Position numbers and translations under genes: made by a program | Assembly: GCA_036403795.1 (NCBI GenBank) | Contig: DASWQJ010000200.1 | Span: forward strand, 1-11,940 | DNA length: 11,940 nucleotides | Direction: 5' to 3' | From: Stenotrophomonas_A sp036403795 | GTDB lineage: Bacteria > Pseudomonadota > Gammaproteobacteria > Xanthomonadales > Xanthomonadaceae | Part shown: piece after piece, positions 7,174-11,940 of the stretch | Layout: every line of letters begins with the position of its first letter | Position numbering within the stretch: the first letter of the stretch is position 1 | Notes under the pieces: generated by a model | Seen by the model: only the letters and a program-made list of their open reading frames with translations | The model's database searches: none | Told to the model about the DNA's origin: nothing

Positions 7174-7263
7174 CGCGCTAGCTTAGTGTCTGTCGCCGCC
7201 CTTGCCGATGCCCGTCGGCGCTACCCGTTCCTTCCCCTGCACGCCGGCCGTTATGCTGCGCCG
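7174..7263. promoter_or_regulatory. Divergent promoter region between xerD and the RDD gene
   Basis: Both genes start from this 90-bp gap and neither has a Shine-Dalgarno site. For the RDD gene, TATGCT (7252-7257, plus) ends six bases before the ATG. For xerD, TAAGCT (7185-7180, minus) also ends six bases before the ATG, with TCGGCA 17 bp further upstream as a four-of-six -35. At that spacing transcription would start on or next to the A of each start codon. The RDD -35 is poor. The match rests on short motifs. Confidence 0.4.
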
Positions 7264-7740
7264 ATGAGCGCCACCACCCGCACCGTCGCCGATGACCCGC
7301 CACGCCGCCTGCTGTTGTGGCGCTGGCTGGCAATGTTCTACGACTTCTGGCCGGTGCTGGCGCTGTGGATGGTGGTATCGACGATCTTCACGGTGGGCTA
7401 CCAGCTGGCCGGCCATGCCGATCGCCAGAACATCGCGCCCTTCAGCGCCTTGCAATGGCTGTTGTGGGCATGTTGCTGGGTGGTCGCCGGGATCTATGCC
7501 ACCACCAGTTGGCGACGGGGCGGGCAAACCCTGGGGATGCGCCCGTGGCGCTTGCATCTGCAGACCGTCGAAGGCGGTCCCCTCGGCTACGCGGCGCTTT
7601 GGCGGCGCTACTGCGTGGGCACCTTGTCCCTGCTGTTGGGCGGGGCGGGGTTCTGGTGGGCCTGGGTGGACCGGGACCGACTGACCTGGCACGACCGCGC
7701 CAGTGGCACAAGGCTGGTGCGCCTACCGTTGCGCAGCTGA
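7264..7740 (+). CDS. RDD family small inner-membrane protein of unknown function
   Basis: A 158-aa membrane protein with three predicted membrane segments (about 28-49, 58-80 and 113-135). The family's marker residues are present: Arg20 before the first segment, Asp27 in FYDFWP, and Asp144 in TWHDRASGTRLV, the usual near-C-terminal RDD signature. Between segments 2 and 3 lies GQTLGMRPWRLHL, also typical. The family role is poorly known; some members are proposed cation/proton antiporters, but nothing here shows a substrate. The in-frame ATG at 7264 is chosen because the upstream extension is polar, antisense to xerD and unlike the family. Translation ends facing lptG, 82 bp away. Its place beside lptFG suggests an envelope role, but it is on the opposite strand and so not in their operon. 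Confidence 0.88.
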   Translation: MSATTRTVADDPPRRLLLWRWLAMFYDFWPVLALWMVVSTIFTVGYQLAGHADRQNIAPFSALQWLLWACCWVVAGIYATTSWRRGGQTLGMRPWRLHLQTVEGGPLGYAALWRRYCVGTLSLLLGGAGFWWAWVDRDRLTWHDRASGTRLVRLPLRS

Positions 7741-7822
7741 GTCGCCACCGGGCGGTCCCTGACGAGGCGCATGGCGCCACCGACCCTGGCCCGGTCTGGC
7801 GCGAAGCGCCCCCCGGCCGGCG
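7741..7822. other. Convergent gap between the RDD gene and lptG
   Basis: The two genes end towards each other across 82 bp. Two short hairpins with the same stem are present: GGCGC-ATG-GCGCC (7766-7778) and GGCGC-GAA-GCGCC (7798-7810). Neither has a T tract, so a clear intrinsic terminator is not visible for either gene. They may still act as weak or Rho-assisted ends. Confidence 0.4.
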
Positions 7823-8929
7823 CTAGCTGCTGCGCCGGCGGAACAACCAGGCAGAAACCCCCAGCATCACCACCGGCGGCAACGCATAGGCGATGCGGTA
7901 GTCGAATTTGAGCGCGCCGGCCATGCGCCCGAAGAACAGCTGCAGCAGCCAGAAACCCAGCGCGAACAGCATGCCCAGGAACAGGCGTTTGCCCATGCCG
8001 CCGCTGCGCAGCGAACCGAACGCGAACGGCACGGCGGCCAGGCACAACGCCAGCACGTTGAGCGGATAGAACCAGCGACTCCAGTATTGGTCTTCGTAGT
8101 CGCGCGCATCCAGGTTGTTGCGGCGGCGATACTCGATGCTGGTGTGCAGGTCGTGCGCCGACAGATTGCGCGGCTTGGCCAATCCCGCCGCCAGGGCCGC
8201 CGGCTCAAGCTTGGAATTCCAAGGCATCTGGGCGATCTTCTCGCGCGTCACCGCGCGCTCGGCAAAGTTGTCGCGCACCACGTCGTGCAATACCCATCCA
8301 TCGGCACGATGCTCCACCAAGGCGGCATGGGTGAGGCTGGCCAGCCGACCGTCCTGTGCCAACTTGTAGAGGCGCACGTCGTGCAATTGCAAGGAAGTTC
8401 CGCCGCCGTCCAGCAGCTTTTCCTCACCGCTCTGCGCATTGAGGAACGTGTCGCCTTCGCGCGCCCACAGCCCCGAATAGCGGGCCATTGCCATGTTGCT
8501 TTCGTAGCGGGCACTGGCCTTGAGCACATCGGCCTGGCCTTGCGCCCACGGACCCAGCGTCTCGCCGCTGATGACCATCAGCCCGGTCAGCAGCGCCAGC
8601 GATGCCGCCGCCGACAGGCTCAGCCTGCGCCGCGACAGTCCCAGCGCGCGCAAGGCGGTCAACTCTGACGTGGCCGCCAACTGGCCCAGGCCCATCAGCG
8701 CGCCGATTACCGCCGCCGTGGGAAACAGCGTGTAGGCCCGGCGCGGCACGGTATAGGCGACGTAGGCGATGGCATGACCAAAGGTGTAGCTGCCCTCGCC
8801 CACGTCCTTGGCTTCGCTGGAGAACGCGTTGACCACGTCCAGCCCCAGCAGCACCGCCCAGGTCAGCATCACCGTGCCCAGCACCGCGCGCCCGATGTAT
8901 TGATCGTGCAGGCGGGGGGTGAACCTCAT
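7823..8929 (-). CDS. lptG: LPS export ABC transporter permease LptG
   Basis: LptG is one of two inner-membrane permeases of LptB2FG, which lifts LPS out of the inner membrane and passes it to LptC and the periplasmic bridge. The protein is 368 aa, normal for the family. Three N-terminal membrane segments (about 15-35, 65-84, 104-122) and three C-terminal ones (about 287-306, 314-333, 346-363) flank a periplasmic beta-jellyroll region (about 125-280). After segment 2, ATSELTALRALGLS contains Glu89, placed where the family contacts the LptB ATPase. The ATG overlaps the lptF stop as ATGA (8929-8926), and AAGGAG (8943-8938) lies 8 nt before it within the lptF end. This is the clearest Shine-Dalgarno in the window and implies coupled translation. 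No lptB or lptC is in the window; in many genomes they are elsewhere. Confidence 0.95.
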   Translation of the reverse strand: MRFTPRLHDQYIGRAVLGTVMLTWAVLLGLDVVNAFSSEAKDVGEGSYTFGHAIAYVAYTVPRRAYTLFPTAAVIGALMGLGQLAATSELTALRALGLSRRRLSLSAAASLALLTGLMVISGETLGPWAQGQADVLKASARYESNMAMARYSGLWAREGDTFLNAQSGEEKLLDGGGTSLQLHDVRLYKLAQDGRLASLTHAALVEHRADGWVLHDVVRDNFAERAVTREKIAQMPWNSKLEPAALAAGLAKPRNLSAHDLHTSIEYRRRNNLDARDYEDQYWSRWFYPLNVLALCLAAVPFAFGSLRSGGMGKRLFLGMLFALGFWLLQLFFGRMAGALKFDYRIAYALPPVVMLGVSAWLFRRRSS

Positions 8930-10011
8930 GCCGCACGCTCCTTCGGCTTGGACAGCCGGCCGTCGCGCGCGTACATCCAGGCCGCGAGCAGCAACAGCGG
9001 CAACACCAGCCACCACAATCCCAGCCAGGCCGGGGTACGCCCGGCGGCGATCCACTGCGTGCCCACGATCATCAAATTGGTACCGACCAGGTAACCCAGG
9101 AAGGCCAGCATGATGCGGCCATAACGCTGTTGGCGCGGCGAGCTGCGCGACAAAGGCAGCGCCAGCAATGCGAACGCGAGCGCCAGCAAGGGCGGGGCGA
9201 TACGCCAGTGCAACTGGGCCCTGGCGGCCGGGCGCTCATCGCTCAGCAGCCGCGAAGTGGACAAGATCTCCGGGTCGTTCTCGTCGTGCACCCTCGCGCG
9301 ATCCGGCAAGGCGACCTCGTTGCGGCCAAACCGCAGCAGGCGATAGTCCAGCCCCTCTCCCTGGGCCGGGCCTTCGACCCGGAATCCACTTTCCAGGCGC
9401 AGGTAGCGATCGGTCTTGCCTTCGAAGAACACCGCGCCGCTATCGGCCGTGACCACGTCGATGCGTTCGGGGGTCTGTTTCTGCATGAAGACCTGGCCCA
9501 AGTGGGTGCCATTGGGCGAGACGCTGCCCAGGTAGACGATGCCACCGCCGGACACCGGGGTGAAACGGCCGGCCTCGAGCCCCGCGATGACCACACTGCG
9601 ATTGGCATCCTCCAGCATCTTGTCCGCCAGGCGGCTGGCCAAGGGCCCCAGCCACAGGGAACACAGGCCGATCAGCACCACCACGGGCCCTGCCAACAAC
9701 ATGATCGGGCGCAGCATCCGCCCCGGGCCGACGCCAATGGCGGTGATCACCGCCATCTCGGAGTCGCGGTACAGACGCCCCAGCGCCAGCAACAGCCCCA
9801 GCATCAGCGCCAGCGGCAGGATCAGGGGCAAGTAGGCCACGAACTGCAGCCCCAGTTGGGACAGCAGCAGCCGGGCCGGGATCCGGCCATCGGCGATGTT
9901 GCCCAAAATGTCCACCAGCACCGCGCCCACGCTGACCACCAACAGCACGATCAAAGTGGCCAGGAAGCTCTGGAGGAAGTCGCGCAGTAGGTATCGGTCG
10001 AGCTTCGGCAT
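8926..10011 (-). CDS. lptF: LPS export ABC transporter permease LptF
   Basis: LptF pairs with LptG in the LptB2FG lipopolysaccharide exporter. The 361-aa protein has the YjgP/YjgQ layout: segments at about 14-36, 52-79 and 100-120, a periplasmic domain (about 125-265), then segments at about 270-288, 298-318 and 330-347. The motif ALGRLYRDSEMAVITAIGVG (76-95) is the cytoplasmic coupling helix, with Glu85 at the position known to matter for LptB contact. The start at 10011 gives the usual MPKLDRYLLRDF beginning; the longer open frame upstream runs antisense into pepA and is rejected. No Shine-Dalgarno is seen upstream. It is the first gene of the lptF-lptG operon and is divergent from pepA, as in E. 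coli. Confidence 0.95.
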   Translation of the reverse strand: MPKLDRYLLRDFLQSFLATLIVLLVVSVGAVLVDILGNIADGRIPARLLLSQLGLQFVAYLPLILPLALMLGLLLALGRLYRDSEMAVITAIGVGPGRMLRPIMLLAGPVVVLIGLCSLWLGPLASRLADKMLEDANRSVVIAGLEAGRFTPVSGGGIVYLGSVSPNGTHLGQVFMQKQTPERIDVVTADSGAVFFEGKTDRYLRLESGFRVEGPAQGEGLDYRLLRFGRNEVALPDRARVHDENDPEILSTSRLLSDERPAARAQLHWRIAPPLLALAFALLALPLSRSSPRQQRYGRIMLAFLGYLVGTNLMIVGTQWIAAGRTPAWLGLWWLVLPLLLLAAWMYARDGRLSKPKERAA

Positions 10012-10117
10012 GGGGTCGGGCTTGCTAGACTCTCGAATTCGTTCGCGAGACCGCCAGCCTATCCCGGCTGGCGTAAACAGTCCGCGATTGTACGGATTTG
10101 CCAACGGAATCTGCTCA
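10012..10117. promoter_or_regulatory. Divergent lptF / pepA control region with an inverted repeat
   Basis: This 106-bp gap must serve both lptF (minus) and pepA (plus). It contains a perfect 8-bp inverted repeat, CGCCAGCC-TATCCC-GGCTGGCG (10052-10073), near the middle. Possible -10 elements are TAGACT (10026-10031, plus) for pepA and TACAAT (10093-10088, minus) for lptF, both without convincing -35 partners. The repeat would lie in the 5' leader of either transcript as a hairpin, or act as an operator shared by both. Confidence 0.5.
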
Positions 10118-11599
10118 ATGGCCCTGCAATTCAATCTGAACTCCGACGCGCCGGCCTCCGCCGCGTCCGACTGCCTGGTCGTCGGCGCCTTCGCCGACCA
10201 CTCGCTTTCTCCCGCTGCGCGCAGCGTAGACGACGCCAGCGGCGGTCGCCTGACCAGCCTGCTGGCACGGGGGGACGTGAGCGGCAAGACCGGCGCCACC
10301 ACCCTGCTGCACGATCTGCCCGGCGTCGCGGCCCCGCGCGTACTGGTCGTCGGACTGGGCGAAGCGGCCAAGTTCGGCGTGCCGCAGTACGTCAAGGCGA
10401 TCGGCGACACCGTCCGCGCGCTGCGCAACGGCCCGATCAGCCAGGCGCTGCTTACCTTGACCGAGCTACCCGTGAAGGCTCGCGACACCGCCTGGAACAT
10501 CCGCCAGGCGGTGATCACGGCCGATCATGCGGCCTACCGCTACACCGCCACGCTCGGCAAGAAGAAGGCCGACGACAAGGGCCTGGCCTCGCTGCTCATT
10601 GCCGGTGAGGACGCCCAGGCCCTGGCGCAGGGCCAGGCGATTGCAGGGGGCGTCGAATACGCGCGCGAACTGGGCAACCTGCCGCCCAATTTTTGCCACC
10701 CGGCTTACCTGGCCGAGACCTCGCAAGCCTTTGCGGCCGCCCATCCCGGCGCCGAATGCGAGGTGCTGGACGAGGACCAGATGCAGGCGCTGGGCATGGG
10801 CTCGCTGCTCGCCGTGGCCCGCGGCTCGGCCAACCGCCCCCACCTGATCGTGCTGAAGTGGAACGGCGGCGGCGATGCGCGTCCCTACGTACTGGTCGGC
10901 AAGGGCATCACCTTCGACACCGGCGGCGTCAACCTCAAGACGCAGGGCGGCATCGAGGAAATGAAGTACGACATGTGCGGCGGCGCCAATGTGATCGGCA
11001 CCTTCGTGGCCACGGTCAAGGCGCAGCTGCCCCTGAACCTGGTGGTCGTGGTGCCGGCGGTGGAGAACGCCATCGACGGCAACGCTTATCGCCCGTCCGA
11101 CGTCATCACCAGCATGTCCGGCAAGACCATCGAGGTCGGCAACACCGACGCCGAAGGCCGCCTGATCCTGTGCGACGCACTGACCTATGCCGAACGCTTC
11201 AACCCCGAGGCATTGATCGACGTGGCCACGCTGACCGGTGCGTGCATGGTGGCCCTGGGCCACCAGACCGCCGGCCTGATGAGTAAGCACGACGACCTGG
11301 CCGGGGAGCTGTTGACCGCCGGCGAGCACGTCTTCGACCGCGCCTGGCGCCTGCCGTTGTGGGACGAATACCAGGGCATGCTCGATTCGACCTTTGCCGA
11401 CGTCTACAACATCGGCGGCCGTTGGGCCGGTGCGATCACGGCCGGTTGCTTCCTGTCTCGCTTCACCGAGAACCAGCGCTGGGCGCACCTGGACATCGCC
11501 GGCGTGGCCAGCGACGAAGGCAAGCGCGGCATGGCCACTGGCCGCCCGGTCGGCCTGCTGACCCAGTGGCTGCTGGACCGCGTCGCCGCGGCCCATTGA
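10118..11599 (+). CDS. pepA: Leucyl aminopeptidase PepA (M17 family, multifunctional)
   Basis: PepA is a cytosolic hexameric metallopeptidase that removes N-terminal residues from peptides. In E. coli it also binds DNA, as a regulator of carAB and as an accessory factor for XerCD at plasmid cer sites. The protein is 493 aa (E. coli 503). The N-terminal domain covers about 1-150 and the catalytic domain about 165-490. By the constant offset of 8 from E. coli numbering, the metal ligands are Lys262, Asp267, Asp285, Asp344 and Glu346, and the catalytic residues Lys274 and Arg348. They sit in VGKGITFDTGGVNLK and the family signature NTDAEGRLIL. The ATG at 10118 gives the usual start, with GGAA (10106-10109) as a weak ribosome site; the frame further upstream is antisense to lptF. 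holC follows after 76 bp. Confidence 0.97.
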   Translation: MALQFNLNSDAPASAASDCLVVGAFADHSLSPAARSVDDASGGRLTSLLARGDVSGKTGATTLLHDLPGVAAPRVLVVGLGEAAKFGVPQYVKAIGDTVRALRNGPISQALLTLTELPVKARDTAWNIRQAVITADHAAYRYTATLGKKKADDKGLASLLIAGEDAQALAQGQAIAGGVEYARELGNLPPNFCHPAYLAETSQAFAAAHPGAECEVLDEDQMQALGMGSLLAVARGSANRPHLIVLKWNGGGDARPYVLVGKGITFDTGGVNLKTQGGIEEMKYDMCGGANVIGTFVATVKAQLPLNLVVVVPAVENAIDGNAYRPSDVITSMSGKTIEVGNTDAEGRLILCDALTYAERFNPEALIDVATLTGACMVALGHQTAGLMSKHDDLAGELLTAGEHVFDRAWRLPLWDEYQGMLDSTFADVYNIGGRWAGAITAGCFLSRFTENQRWAHLDIAGVASDEGKRGMATGRPVGLLTQWLLDRVAAAH

Positions 11600-11605
11600 C
11601 CGTGG

Positions 11606-11631
11606 GCCGGGCGCACTCGCGTGCGCCCGGC
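11606..11631 (+). other. Strong intercistronic hairpin between pepA and holC
   Basis: GCCGGGCGCAC (11606-11616) and GTGCGCCCGGC (11621-11631) form a perfect 11-bp GC-rich stem around the 4-nt loop TCGC. It begins 7 nt after the pepA stop. No T tract follows (GGCCGTCTCG), so it does not fit an intrinsic terminator well. More likely it protects the pepA mRNA 3' end, lowers holC expression, or pauses polymerase for Rho. Confidence 0.65.
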
Positions 11632-11675
11632 TGGCCGTCTCGACGTCCCTTCCCGCCCCTTCTGTCGAATTGCCC

Positions 11676-11940
11676 ATGCCCCGCGCTGACTTCTATCTGA
11701 TCGCCAAGCCGCGCTTTCTCTCCGAACCGCTGCGGCTGGTTTGCGAACTGGCGCGCAAGGCCAACGATGCCAATCTGTCGATGCTGATCCTGGCGCGCGA
11801 CGCCGGGCAGGCCGAGGAACTGGACGACCTGTTGTGGTCGTTCGATCCGGATGCCTATGTTCCCCACCAGATCGCCGGAAGCGACGAGGACGAGGACGAG
11901 ACCCCGGTGTTGATCGCCACGCCGGACACGGACGTGGCAT
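11676..11940 (+). CDS. holC: DNA polymerase III chi subunit, N-terminal part, cut by the window edge
   Basis: HolC (chi) links the clamp loader to single-strand DNA binding protein during replication. Only the first 88 codons are present; the E. coli protein has 147. The start MPRADFYLIAKPRF matches the family's opening beta strand (FYLL in E. coli). Downstream, LVCELARKA, MLILARDAGQAEELDDLLWSFD and YVPHQIAG correspond to the E. coli stretches around LVCEIA, VLIACED, LDEALW and FVPHNLAG. An acidic insert (about residues 69-75) takes the place of the Gly-rich loop. No Shine-Dalgarno is visible; TCGAAT (11665-11670) ends five bases before the ATG and might be a -10 for a leaderless transcript. 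Its place after pepA is the conserved gammaproteobacterial pepA-holC-valS order; valS would be expected beyond the edge. Confidence 0.95.
   Translation, partial: MPRADFYLIAKPRFLSEPLRLVCELARKANDANLSMLILARDAGQAEELDDLLWSFDPDAYVPHQIAGSDEDEDETPVLIATPDTDVA

Overview
The window is high-GC DNA packed with housekeeping genes. Gene content, gene order and protein features point to a gammaproteobacterium of the Xanthomonadaceae/Lysobacterales type, such as a Xanthomonas, Lysobacter or Luteimonas relative; the genus cannot be fixed from the sequence alone. Several genes lack a Shine-Dalgarno sequence, which suits that group. No tRNA, rRNA, CRISPR array, IS element or prophage gene was found.

Layout from left to right. 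(1) Positions 1-738, minus strand: the N-terminal 246 residues of a trimeric autotransporter adhesin with an ESPR-type extended signal peptide, cut off by the window edge. Its 433-bp upstream gap holds a candidate promoter, a perfect 12-bp palindrome and the purL terminator. (2) purL, minus strand: full-length FGAM synthase of the large fused proteobacterial type, with its own candidate promoter and a Rho-independent terminator. (3) xerD then dsbC, minus strand, in the same order as the E. coli xerD-dsbC-recJ cluster, but without recJ here. (4) A small RDD-family membrane protein gene, plus strand, divergent from xerD and convergent with lptG. (5) lptF-lptG, minus strand, overlapping by ATGA: the inner-membrane permease pair of the LPS exporter. 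(6) pepA then holC, plus strand, divergent from lptF. The arrangement lptGF / pepA-holC is the same as in E. coli, where valS follows; holC runs off the right edge.

Functional themes are purine synthesis (purL), chromosome dimer resolution and replication (xerD, holC), peptide turnover (pepA), and building the envelope (dsbC, lptFG, adhesin). No gene set looks like a new defence, mobile or biosynthetic system. The points most worth a second look are a DsbC homologue that appears to be a lipoprotein on a Pro/Ala/Thr-rich tether, a long inverted repeat directly upstream of the purL promoter, strong non-coding hairpins between pepA and holC and between lptF and pepA, possible leaderless starts for xerD and the RDD gene, and the adhesin with its palindrome-containing leader.
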